Shown here piece by piece: positions 44,079-54,002 of a stretch of 64,000 bases of DNA (position 1 is the stretch's first letter; every line of letters begins with the position of its first letter). The notes below the pieces were generated by a model that was not told the origin of the DNA, ran no database searches, and saw nothing but the letters and a program-made list of their open reading frames with translations. The translations under genes and the position numbers were made by a program. The stretch is from Tethya wilhelma (Eukaryota > Porifera > Demospongiae > Tethyida > Tethyidae). The stretch lies in NCBI GenBank assembly GCA_964030475.1, contig CAXIPT010000002.1:10304166-10368165 (forward strand). Direction: 5' to 3'.

Positions 44079-47000
44079 TGTGTGTATGTGTGTGTGTGCG
44101 TGTGTGTGTGTGTGCGTGTGTGTGTGTGTGTGTGTCTTCAAATCCCCAAATAGTTAATCCTCTGCACGTGTGCAGAGGATTACGTTAGTCGACTTGTGTC
44201 GGTGTGTGTCACAGCACAATTATGTGGCATCATGTGAATGTTGAATCTAATGTTGCATGTCGCATGTCGCATGTCGCATGTCGCATGTTGAATGTCGAAT
44301 GTTGCCTCATGGGTTACAAATTGAACCAACTTTGTATCCTTTGATTTTACCTAAAACATGGCAATCTATATCATTTGAAAGGTCATTTATTGCTGGTTAT
44401 ATTGGTACAAGTGTTATTCACCTAAAAAAAAATCAAATCTCGGATGTTAAATATCAAATGTCGCATGTTGCATGTCGCATGTCGCATGTCGCATGTTGAA
44501 TGTTGCCTCATGGGTTACAAATTGAACCAACTTTGTATCCTTTGATTTTACCTAAAACATGGCAATCTATATCACATTTGAAAGGTCATTTATTGCTGGT
44601 TACATTGGTACAAGTGTTATTCACCTTAAAAGAAAACAGATGTCGGATGTTGAATATCAAATGTCGCATGTTGCATGTCGCATGTCGCATGTTGAATGTC
44701 GAATGTTGCCTCATGGATTACAAATTGAACCAACTTTGTATCCTTTGATTTTACCTAAAACATGGCAATCTATATCATTTGAAAGGTCATTTATACTTGT
44801 AGATCAAAAGAAACAGTAACAGTAACTCTTTCAACAAGATTAAAATACCTATATACAGAGTAAAAAGTATACCAAAACAAAAACTGTTACAAATCCTTAT
44901 TTGTGAAGTTTTTATCTCTTGTGCAAGATTACTCTAAACCATGCATGATTGTTAGTAATTTTGATCATCATTTGCATGGTTAAAGCGAACAAGGATTACG
45001 CAAAAAATTTAACTTTTGTATAAAGGTTACTTTAAACCATGACTGCTAAAACATTTAACCAACTACTATTGGTAACTTTAACCATCAAAAAAAGTGTTTA
45101 GAATACCCAGCCATTTCGAAGGTTATTATAACTACTTATATTTTGGGTTAAAACAATCCAAATTATGGTGGCCTGAATTGCAACCCATTCAACCCAAAAT
45201 TATGGGTTATTTTAACCCATCATTTTTTACAGTGCGCATACTGCGCACTGCGCACTGCATACTGCATACTGCATACTGCGCACTGCGCACTGCATACTGC
45301 ATGCATGCATACTGCGCACTGCATACTGCATACTGCGCACTGCGCACTGCATACTGAGCACTGCATACTGCTACTGCATACTGTGCACTGCATACTGCAT
45401 ACTGTGCACTGCGCACTGCATCATATGGAGAAGTTTCCACACATTAGCCAAATTTCACAGTGTATCACACCTTTAGCTAGGCAGTTTTACTGTACAAAAG
45501 CAATGCAGAAAAGTATATTTTGCCCCATATTTCTTGACTAAAGCTAGTAATCAAAAATGATACCCTGAGGTCATAATCTATAGCCTTTTAGAAGCATTTT
45601 GATACCAAAATTATTACCTTTGGAGCTTTAGTCACTCTGCCGTTTGCAATGAAAGTCTGGTAAGGGTCAGCATACTTTTGTATGGAGCAAAGCCACACCC
45701 ACTGAAACTTATGGCAATATCTCTATTTATGTGAAAGTAAAGAAAATTGATACCCTGCCATGGTGTACTAGAATCTATTAGGCATCAGAAAATCAGCTCC
45801 AGTGTTTGTAGAAAGTTAGCTGCTTTCTGCCGTTTCAGTTTGAAGAAAGAAGGTTCTTGGCTCCATTACCTGTGTACATTGAGCAGTGATAATCACATCT
45901 TGGTCCTCAGTTCTCACTAATTGGCACCTGCTGGATAAAAGGCTATACTCATTTACAAGTCAAGGTAGACATGAGCGTTTTGAGGGAAAACTTCTTCATA
46001 TGACTGCGCACTGCGCACTGCATACTGCGTACTGTGCACTAGCTGCATGCATACTGCATACTGCATACTGCGCACTGCATACTGCATACTGCGCACAGCG
46101 CACTGCATACTACGCACTGCGCACTGCATATACTGCACTGAAAAAACAGATGGTTCATTTCAACCATGCAGCATAGGTCAAAATAACTGATTGCAAGAAC
46201 AGGTACAGCTATATTGCTGGTTACATTGGTACAAGTGTTATTCACCTAAAAAAAATCAAATGTCGGATGTTGAATATCAAATGTCGCATGTTGCATGTCG
46301 CATGTCGCATGTTGCATGTTGCATGTCGCATGTCGCATGTCGCATGTTGAATGTCGAATGTTGCCTCATGGGTTACAAATTGAACCAACTTTGTATCCTT
46401 TGATTTTACCTAAAACATGGCAATCTATATATCATTTGAAAGGTCACTTTATACTGGTTACATTGGTACAAGTGTTATTTTCATACTTTAAACCAGTGAC
46501 TCATAAGAGTTAAAAATATATTGTCAGTATAAAGTAAGCAACTAAAGCAACCTTATGTATATTTAAGAGTAGGAAGGTCATACAGAACTGGGTACTACCC
46601 TAAACGGTGTTAGATCATTAGCCTTCTTTAACAGTGTATGCATGCTAATTGAATGCACTGAGGCTTGGTACCTTCATCTTATATGTATGCACATGTGTAT
46701 TATAATAAAGAGGACAGCATACACAACTGAATGGCCAAATTTAAAATCGCTGAGATAGCTAATGTGAATCCCCCAAATCTAATATTTACTCACAAGCTAT
46801 ATGGTAATTGGTATCTTGTCCATACCCCTTACCTGTTGTACCGTGGTGCCGTGGTAGAGCTTGGCAATGAGGTGTTCCCCCGAGGTCCCTAGGAGGGAGG
46901 ACTCTATGGCACTGAACAGGATACGATTCAACTCCTGGACATCGTGCTGCTGGAACTCCTGTTACCATGGAAACAATGGTATATAGGGGTTAAAGGTCAC

Positions 47001-47095
47001 ATATGTGCTGGTATACTGAGCAATAAGCATATATATGTATCCAAACAAAACAATAAGGGTCAAAGGTCAATTTAGTGCTTGTTTGCATAGTAACA

Positions 47096-47150
<55 letters not shown>

Positions 47151-47884
47151 ACCTCATTGTTCTTCCAACCAAAGCTAGTTGTGAGGGCATCAACATCTGC
47201 ACTTTGCTGATTCAGCAGTAGCAGGTGCAGAAACAGCCTCTGAAGTTGAACGGGGATGACCCTGACCTAATGAAGAGAGAGAGAGAAGAAAGGTTGTTAG
47301 TTGGAAAGAACCAAACACCACATACATAACTGATATCTCTAAACATGGCCACTTTGGCACTAAGGGCAAGCTACTGAAGCTACTATTGACTATTGTGAGC
47401 AATCTCATTTGAATGAAGGCTTATGCTTCAATTCCACACTGAATTCACTCACCATTGAATTATCATGTCCTTCTCTGTCTGAGAATATGCCCAGCTCATC
47501 TTCACCAAGACTGAACAGTGCCTCTGCGCAGATCAGACAGGTAAACAAACAAGTATAAATGACGACCATTACCAACAACTTGAACATGACTCTAGCAGCA
47601 CAACTAAATTTAAACTTGCACATAATTTGCTCTTTCTACGGTTTATCTTTGCACTCACAAAAGTACTACTATTACAGCTAGCCTAAATACTGCTGACCTC
47701 TGAACTCTGGCGTGAAGTGGAGTGTCTGTAGGAGAGAGTTGAGGTAGCAAGTTGCTCCCAAGTTGCTCAGTCCGCAAAGCCTCGTGGAGTTTCTCAGCGG
47801 CGGTGGACGGGAGATACCTACAATGTGACCTTTACTAATACTTTCATTCTGTGCTTCTTCTTCATCGAATAGACCTTCAAACAT
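37603..47884 (-). CDS. USP40: Ubiquitin-specific protease USP40 homologue, catalytic half
   Basis: Fifteen exons on the minus strand, phases consistent: 47698-47884 (ATG), 47453-47523, 47153-47266, 46833-46958, 43804-43989, 43416-43502, 42690-42872, 42196-42306 (donor uncertain), 41817-41885, 39558-39969, 39063-39197, 38867-38948, 38389-38482, 37849-37920 and 37603-37690; about 672 codons. The Cys box [18 protein letters not shown] has the catalytic Cys at residue 46. [15 protein letters not shown] follows. CQRC and CERC (about residues 169-172 and 217-220) form the zinc-ribbon pairs, and the His box HSGHYTAYI has the catalytic His at about 301. Then come [12 protein letters not shown], an acidic Ser/Thr-rich insert and [17 protein letters not shown]. 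Order and motifs match USP40, a cytosolic/nuclear deubiquitinase that cleaves the isopeptide bond after ubiquitin Gly76. The block ends in phase 1 at 37603; the matching next exon is at 55202, not downstream. Confidence 0.93.
37930..37990. repeat. (TG)n microsatellite
   Basis: A TG tract about 10 bp beyond the acceptor side of USP40 exon 37849-37920. On the gene strand it is a CA tract leading toward the acceptor. Confidence 0.95.
39205..39285. repeat. 8-bp minisatellite (GTGTGAGG)n
   Basis: About eight units of GTGTGAGG just outside the acceptor of USP40 exon 39063-39197; on the gene strand it is a pyrimidine-rich CCTCACAC tract. A related CTCACACCTC / CACCCCCT tract is beside exon 51792-51856 of the misplaced middle block. 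Confidence 0.92.
40195..40236 (+). promoter_or_regulatory. CAGGAAGT box and TATA box of small-protein gene 2
   Basis: CAGGAAGT at 40195-40202 and TATAAAAG at 40229-40236, about 130 and 95 bp upstream of the ATG at 40331. Spacing fits a TATA promoter with transcription starting near 40260 (inference). Confidence 0.55.
40331..40600 (+). CDS. Small repeat-motif protein, family member 2
   Basis: Intronless 89-residue ORF on the opposite strand to USP40, inside the USP40 intron 39970-41816. Starts [15 protein letters not shown]. One full repeat ([17 protein letters not shown]) and the C-terminal signature [20 protein letters not shown] ending HR, followed by TAG. AATAAA occurs at about 40623, 25 bp after the stop. 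The 3'UTR begins AACTGTGAGCTGAATCA, shared with members 1 and 3. This is the shortest, single-repeat form of the family. Function unknown. Confidence 0.72.
   Translation: MEEEAKVDDTSKKAFTATANSKAKQDKACRETDPAASGRLVTGCTLNKSCYLPAASYELNNDTGPAAQETNPAASGVMVFDKMDVRIHR
40865..41054. mobile_element. TACCGTAAATCG-ended MITE
   Basis: About 190 bp with inverted ends TACCGTAAATCGAGAAA and TTTTCACGATTTACGGTA; AT-rich core, no coding. It sits just downstream of small-protein gene 2. Confidence 0.72.
41275..41390. repeat. Tandem repeat of GCATGAATATGGAGGGGAC
   Basis: Three to four copies of a 20-32 bp unit (AAAGCATGAATATGGAGGGG, with or without ACAAGTTGAGATGG). The first copy is partly palindromic (CATGCTTTGCAAAGCATG). 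Intronic in USP40. Confidence 0.85.
43995..44135. repeat. GGGA then TG-rich compound microsatellite
   Basis: (GAGG)n followed by about 120 bp of imperfect TG/TGTA repeat, directly upstream of the acceptor of USP40 exon 43804-43989. Confidence 0.93.
44251..44805. repeat. Composite satellite: (ATGTCGC)n plus ~120-bp spacer
   Basis: Three successive units spaced ~200 bp (TTGCCTCATGG at about 44301, 44505 and 44704). Each has several ATGTCGC/ATGTTGC/ATGTTGA heptamers followed by CTCATGGGTTACAAATTGAA, CCAACTTTGTATCCTTTGAT and AAAGGTCATTTAT. A fourth unit is at about 46210-46470. All are in the 2.8-kb USP40 intron 43990-46832. Confidence 0.88.
45230..46140. repeat. (CATACTG/CGCACTG)n heptamer arrays around a foldback element
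   Basis: Two arrays of CATACTG and CGCACTG heptamers (45230-45422 and 46004-46140) flank a ~580-bp unique segment with short inverted ends (CATATGGAGAAGTTT / AAACTTCTTCATATG). Just outside the arrays, CATTTTTTACAGTG and CACTGAAAAAACAG face each other as terminal inverted repeats. It looks like a transposon-derived nested structure. All ORFs here are repeat translations. Confidence 0.75.
46210..46470. repeat. Fourth unit of the ATGTCGC composite satellite
   Basis: The same sequence block as at 44251-44805, with ten or more heptamers, separated from the first three units by the CATACTG structure. This suggests the latter was inserted into a once continuous array. Confidence 0.85.
47101..47146. 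repeat. (CT)n microsatellite
   Basis: CT tract just past the donor of USP40 exon 47153-47266 on the opposite side. Confidence 0.95.
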
Positions 47885-48590
47885 AATCTACACACGATTT
47901 GAGTTTAGTTAGTTAGTTAGCTTAGCTTGTGACAATCACGTGTAAATCCAGCTCCACCCACTAATTTCTCGTTTGCGCATGCGTACAAGTATATTAACCT
48001 GAAAAGCAGTTGGGACAAAGTCACAAAGATGCTGTTTTGCGGAACCAAAACGTCTGCAATATATACCCAGAAAATTGCTCAAGCCAGAGATTTGGTTTCA
48101 TTAATTTAACTTTATAACTAAGAACGGAGACAAAGCTTTGCTTGTAGCTATGGTAAAGCATAATTGTATGGAAAATACCATCTTCAGTTTCAATTCTGCA
48201 CGCACATGCCACTTTACCATTGATCCTATCATATTTTAGCAAACAACAATGTGCACACAATTAATGTATCCTTTGTCTTATAATTATGCCGTATGTAATA
48301 TATATTAATAATAAGTAAATGAGGATTAAAATTTTTTATAAAAGATTACAAAAAGTAAAAATGAAATGAGTCCAATTTCAGTGAACAGTCATGCTCCTGA
48401 CACCTCTTCAGTCTTCCCACTCTGCTGACATGGGAATATAATATTTGTCAATTGAAGCTGTTTACTTGATGTAAAAATTTAGTCTTGCTAACATAGATAA
48501 TTTGAAACTAGTTACATTTTTCACTAGCCAATATTTATATATTGCAGTCTAAATTATATATAAGTAGTTACCATTATCAACGTAGTGTTG
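47885..48590. other. USP40 5' region and AT-rich intergenic sequence
   Basis: Holds the presumed USP40 promoter, with a GCGCATGCG box at 47975-47983 about 90 bp before the ATG, then AT-rich DNA with no gene that I can support. Confidence 0.55.
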
Positions 48591-48623
48591 GAACAGGACT
48601 TGATGAACTGGAAAAGAAAGAGA
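48591..48623 (-). pseudogene. Fragment of USP40 exon 39558-39969 acceptor region
   Basis: GAACAGGACTTGATGAACTG plus the following purine run repeats the 5' end and acceptor of the USP40 exon ending at 39969. It lies 0.4 kb from small-protein gene 3, just as the intact exon end lies 0.36 kb from small-protein gene 2, suggesting both were copied together. Confidence 0.65.
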
Positions 48624-48780
48624 AAAGCAGAGACAAAATTAATATTAACAATACACAATATTTACTGGTACAATTTGAAGGAAAACAACACAACACAATT
48701 TGCCAGACATGGTGGAACGATTGGTAAAAAGTCGACAAAGATAGAAGTAAACCCTACTATATTACGTTACATAGCACACG

Positions 48781-48880
48781 TAGCCTCGTAGGCTCTCACC
48801 TTTGACTCTGCCTTTGACCTTACACTCACGGTAATCTGACTCTAGAACAGCTAGTCTCGTGCCCAGCCTCTCCTGCCCAC
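48781..48880. mobile_element. Degraded TAGCCTCG foldback remnant
   Basis: TAGCCTCGTAGGCTCTCACC at 48781 and CTAGTCTCGTGCCCAGCC at about 48851 resemble two left ends of the foldback family; no complementary right arm is found. Confidence 0.45.
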
Positions 48881-48939
48881 GTGCTACTCGCACAGCGGTC
48901 AGCAATAATGGGGGAATTCCCTAGCTATGCACCCTGCTG

Positions 48940-48947
48940 ACTTCCTG
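48940..48947 (-). promoter_or_regulatory. CAGGAAGT box (reverse) upstream of small-protein gene 3
   Basis: ACTTCCTG, the complement of CAGGAAGT, 66 bp before the ATG at 49014. Weak alone; listed because the box recurs at four of five family members. Confidence 0.4.
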
Positions 48948-49013
48948 ATAAAGTTCAGTCTACAGTAAACTCAAGTTTGGAAGAGCATGAGCACTAATCA
49001 AGTTAATGACTCT

Positions 49014-49415
49014 ATGGCAGAAGAAAGTCTATCAGAGCCAATTGCTTGCAGTGACAGCAATACTGAAAGAGCTGCAGAGCTAGTGACAGGCTGCACAATG
49101 AATGAAGGTCCTACTGCAGAGATAAACAGTGCACCATGGAACAGCAGCTCAGTTCAGTCAACTGTGCAAGACAGTAATCCAGCAGCTGCAACTGGAGTGA
49201 TCGTGTTTGGAATATCAGAGCCTAATGCTTGCAGTGAAGGCACTAATGGAAGAGCTGCAGAGCTAGTGACAGGCTGCACAATGAATGGAGTCTTCTATCC
49301 TAATGCAGACCTGATCAGAGCAGCAAGGAACATCAGCCTGGCTGTGCCAGAGACTAATGCAGCAGCACCTGGAGTGATGGTGTTGGACAAGATGGACGTG
49401 AGAATCAATCGCTAG
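49014..49415 (+). CDS. Small repeat-motif protein, family member 3
   Basis: Intronless; 133 residues from MAEESLSEPIACSDSNTERA (an in-frame ATG at 48987 would add nine residues, but member 1 has no counterpart). Two full repeats (ACSDSNTERAAELVTGC and ACSEGTNGRAAELVTGC), an intermediate DSNPAAATGVIVFG, then ETNAAAPGVMVLDKMDVRIN and final R, TAG. AATAAA at about 49473. Closest relative is member 1 at 36425-36838; the two genes and about 450 bp of 3' flank form an inverted duplication separated by 12 kb. Function unknown. Confidence 0.72.
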   Translation: MAEESLSEPIACSDSNTERAAELVTGCTMNEGPTAEINSAPWNSSSVQSTVQDSNPAAATGVIVFGISEPNACSEGTNGRAAELVTGCTMNGVFYPNADLIRAARNISLAVPETNAAAPGVMVLDKMDVRINR

Positions 49416-49865
49416 AACTGTGAGCTTCATCCAGTGACATTGTACTAGCTCTCTCTGAGTGTGCAGTACTTTTAATAAAACATAATTATTAATTTATGGA
49501 GTAGCATTAATTTGTACTTCAATGATCCGTGTTAAAAATGTCATGATTAAAATAAATTACCACTGTACATAAAGCAAAGCTGGACACTGTATTACTACTA
49601 CCCTCATTGCCACATGAATGACATAAGGGTCCAGACAAGCAAACCACGCTGACTGACAGTCTGTAATCATGGTCTAAGCAATATAATTGCAATATAGAGA
49701 CATCTTAATAAAACGCCACTGCATGTACTAAGTGAATCTGCATACTCTATTGGAAATGTCGTGCAACAAGGCTACACACACATTGAGGTTCAAGATGGGC
49801 CATGAGATACAATGCTATGCTCATATATAGGTGCTTTTCATATGAAATTCTTTAGAGATAAAGAA
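49416..49865. repeat. 3' flank duplicated (inverted) at 35985-36424
   Basis: Non-coding. Aligns in reverse with the flank of small-protein gene 1, with scattered small indels and an insertion near 49645-49690 absent from the other copy. Confidence 0.85.
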
Positions 49866-49996
49866 GTGGAGCTGTCCTTGGTGAGGGAACAAATTTTATA
49901 CCAAGTATATACAGAGACAAATCACTGTAGAGGAGTGGTGGTTCCTAAGTGAACATTGAACAGAACCACTACTTGTAAGGTCAGGAATAATAATAC

Positions 49997-52900
49997 TCCA
50001 TATTCTAGCCATTCCAGCTGGAAGTGCATGCTGGTGCTCTCATCATCTATTTCTCCAAAGCCAGGCCCGATTAGGTTGCCATCATCAACTGGGTCATCTC
50101 TCTTGCCATCCTTCTTCCCCTAGCTGCACGCAGAAACAAAGGTTCGGACGATCGAAGCATGCAGGACTAGTTTGATGTTATACGCCAAAACTGTTTGCCA
50201 CTATATCTAGGCTATACTTGATGTTCTATTTGACAATGTATTATTGTCACGTATGCAAGCTATACACCAGGTAGTTAAAGCAGATATGTGTGTTCTCTGT
50301 GCACTAGTGTGAGCCTCCAAGCTCTCTTCTTAATGTTGTTGACTGCCACAGTGCATTCAATATCAACTAATTAAGTAATTGTCACCAATTATGATCAAAA
50401 GTATTGAATTTCATTCCTTTTGTGGTCCAATGTACAGTAATCTGAAATTTTGAAAATACGATTCCAAAAACCTGAGTTATGAGTATTGATGAGTTTACAC
50501 AGACTTTTGATTCACTTGGTATACAATAGTAGTAACAATACTGTGGTTAAATGAATCCATGAATCCATGAATATTCAAACCCTCACCATGTTTAGTCAAT
50601 GTGTGACCTTGGGCTATGTAACCATTTGTGGGTTGTCAGTACTTAAGCATTACTTACATTATGCTCACATTATGCTCAAGTACTTACAACCCACATAGTT
50701 GAGAAAGGGCATCGCCGGGAGTTCAATGAATCTAATCTAATCACCATTATTCATAAGACAAAATCACAAGGAGTAAATTCATGACATCACTACAATTAAA
50801 CATTTGAGTGCATACAATGTAGCCTTGTTCCCAGGCTCCTCCTTCACAAATACTTTCTTCGAAAATAAGGAAGGAGAGAGCGTGGTACCAGTAGTCACGT
50901 GAGTGACGTACTGTTTTACGTAATTCAAGTTAGTTAGCTTGACAAAGTTTCCTGGGAGCGACCGTGAACAGAACAGAACAGTAGAATGCTTGAAAAAAAC
51001 CTACCATTTGCTTGTTCAAGCTTATTTCTTGTGCGCCAAGAGATAAAATGTACTTTGTGATTGTTGCTTTTGTTTTGTACTTTGTTGGCCAGACTGAAAG
51101 ATCGAGACTGGACACAGAACCAAAAATGCTGATTCAGAGAGACTGCCATTTATATGCTGCCTATTAGACAATCATTGACTATTGGTACCAGGCTCTCTCC
51201 TTCCTTATTTTCGAAGAAAATATTCGCAAAGGAGGAGCCTAGCGCCTGGGAATGAGGCTACATACAATGTCCAAAGTACCTTTGGTGGTAGTCTCCCTTC
51301 TTCTATGAGAACAAGGTCTCCTGACTTCAGTTTCTCCTGTTCCAGAGTGGAGGACTGGGGAGATGACAAAGATGGGAAGTTAATAAAATTAATAACATAC
51401 CGTATAGCCGGAAATACTAAGTTGACGGTCAAAAAATTTGACGGTTTGCTCGGCAGAACATAAAATAAAAATATTGACGAATTTAAATTTGACGATTTGC
51501 GTGTGCACATAATACATTCATATATGGCGCCCAAAATATTGACGGATTTAAATTTGACGATTTGGACTTTGACCGTCAAACCGTCAAATTAAAATCCCCG
51601 TCAATATTTCCAGCTATACGGTAGTCAGATTAAGCATATAATCAATCATTATACCACACCCACTCCAGAGTTGGGGTCTGGCAAAGATGACAAGTAAAGA
51701 TACTCAAAAATATGTTGACAAAATAATAATTATTATATGCACTCATACGCTCACATCCTCACACCTCATACTCACCCCCTCACCCCCTCACCTCATCATC
51801 CATCAGGTCGCTGGCCTCCCCACACCAGTTGGTCTTCCTCAAGTGCCACTCACTACCTACAGGAGAGGGAGGAGAAACATGACATTGTATAATTAGCTAA
51901 ACAAGTTTCATAATTTATTGGTGCAGCCTCATCTACAGACAACTATGGATTGTACAATCATAGTCAAGTAAAATTGACTTAAAACAAGCTGCATGGACCA
52001 ATTCTATAGAATACTGTTATGCATTAGATTTACTAAATTTGGGCCTTAAAGTATGAAATTTGCTAAAAATGGATATGTCTTTTGTTGTTATGTGTGATCA
52101 TGATCATGATCATGACAAGGTCACCCAATACATTTCATTTATAACTTTATTCATGGATACAGGATGCATGCATGTAATGACATTCTAAATTTAGACAGTA
52201 GAGAGTATTATAAACAACTTACAGATCAGTTTTCTGCAGTTAACAGACTGCCTACTAAAGTTTTAGTTATTGTATTCAAGTAAATTTAATTGAAAGTTTT
52301 CTGTTTGTCTAACTCTTCTCAGACTCTTTTTGTATAATTGATCAGCAAGTTATATAGCTGAAACTAGCAATGTATTCAACTGCAGCAATAGAAACAATGG
52401 CTCAAGATCCAAACTACAGGCAAACAATAAATACTTTGTTAGCAACTCCTTGCAGAGAGACCAACCCTGATGCAAGTGCAAAGCTCATCACAGGCTGCAC
52501 ACAGAAGACCACAGCTTGCAACCATCATCTACAAACAGTTACTGACAGAGTGACTGCAGCAACTGCCATAATGAACACACCATCACAAGATGTGCTGCAA
52601 GAAGATGTGCAAGAGAGTATACTGGACACCCCTTGCAGTGAAGCTAATCCAACAGCTAGCTCCCAGCTGGTAACAGGGGGCAAGAGGACATCACCATGGT
52701 ACCAAGCAATGAACAGGGCAGCTGTCAACGGAAAACAAGAGACAAACCCAGCAGCATCTGGGGTGATGATTTTTGAAAATGTAGACTTAAGAATTCACAG
52801 ATAAAAATGTATAATTTTTCACTTGTGCAGACATTTCGCCTAACAACTAATGCAAAACTTTATAATCATAGAGTTACTATTATTGTGACTTTGAAGCTTT

Positions 52901-53948
52901 ATGTGTGCGCTTGTTAATGCAATCAATTAACTTGAATAGTTGTATGATCATCAACTGTATGTATACTAAAATAATTGTTGTCATGCAGCAGATTCAGTCA
53001 TATTATAAACAATTAATATCAGTCAATGTGCATGCAGCATCAAAACTTGCATTCATGCAAGTACCTACCAGTGAGTCCAGCAGCCATCACCATGGCACTA
53101 CAACACTCTCCCACTGTCAGCTTCTTCTCCAACACCACCTCAAACAACTCACTGGTGGTGTGGGAGGTGGAGGGACCAGGACAGACCATACACTGGAGGA
53201 CAACCTATAGCCCACGGATTGTTTAGGAACAGATTTAATGATGTGTAGTGAAACCTAATGAACCTAAAAGAAGATCCTCTTATAGGGAAGACTCTCGTAA
53301 ATTATTATTATTTCTGCCAATTAAGATCCCTACAAAAATTCGATCCTGGTTAGCACACCACACATGCTTTGTCTCCTTCATGACACAATAAGCACAGCCT
53401 AGTGGACAACAAAGCCATCCCTGGTACCTGTGTATCTCTCGGTGCTACTCCTGGTTCCAGTACCACCTTACATCCCTGTCTCATTCCAGAGTCAGCCAGG
53501 GTCTGGTTCTCATACAGGGGAGGTCCCAGACCACTGCTATCATCATCAACACGAAGCCTACCACCACCTATACCACAAAGATAAGACCTATCATTTTGGG
53601 GATTACCACAAGGAGTAGTACAATCATTACCACAAAGATTGTACAAGCCAAAATATTATTAAACTTTGTGGTACAATACAACTGTTTATAGTATAATAAT
53701 TATTATAAATTATGTATAAACCACCATTATTGAAGTATGTAACTTTATGCAACAAACTACTGTATTTTGACCATACCTGGTATTTCCACAGCTGACAGTC
53801 TAGCCAGTACCATGTCCTTCAAGGTGGAGACACTCTCGTCCTTGGAGATCTCTATCGGGTAGACTGGGTATGTGGGGCTTAAAGAGGGGAGGGGCTAAAG
53901 TGGGTTGGCAAGGGAACATTAACCTCTCTCTCATGTGCGCGCACACAC

Positions 53949-54002
<54 letters not shown>

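Noticed and set aside
44257..46403. Open frames of 70-96 codons in the heptamer region
   Set aside because: Seven-base repeats without stops give long repetitive frames in all phases.
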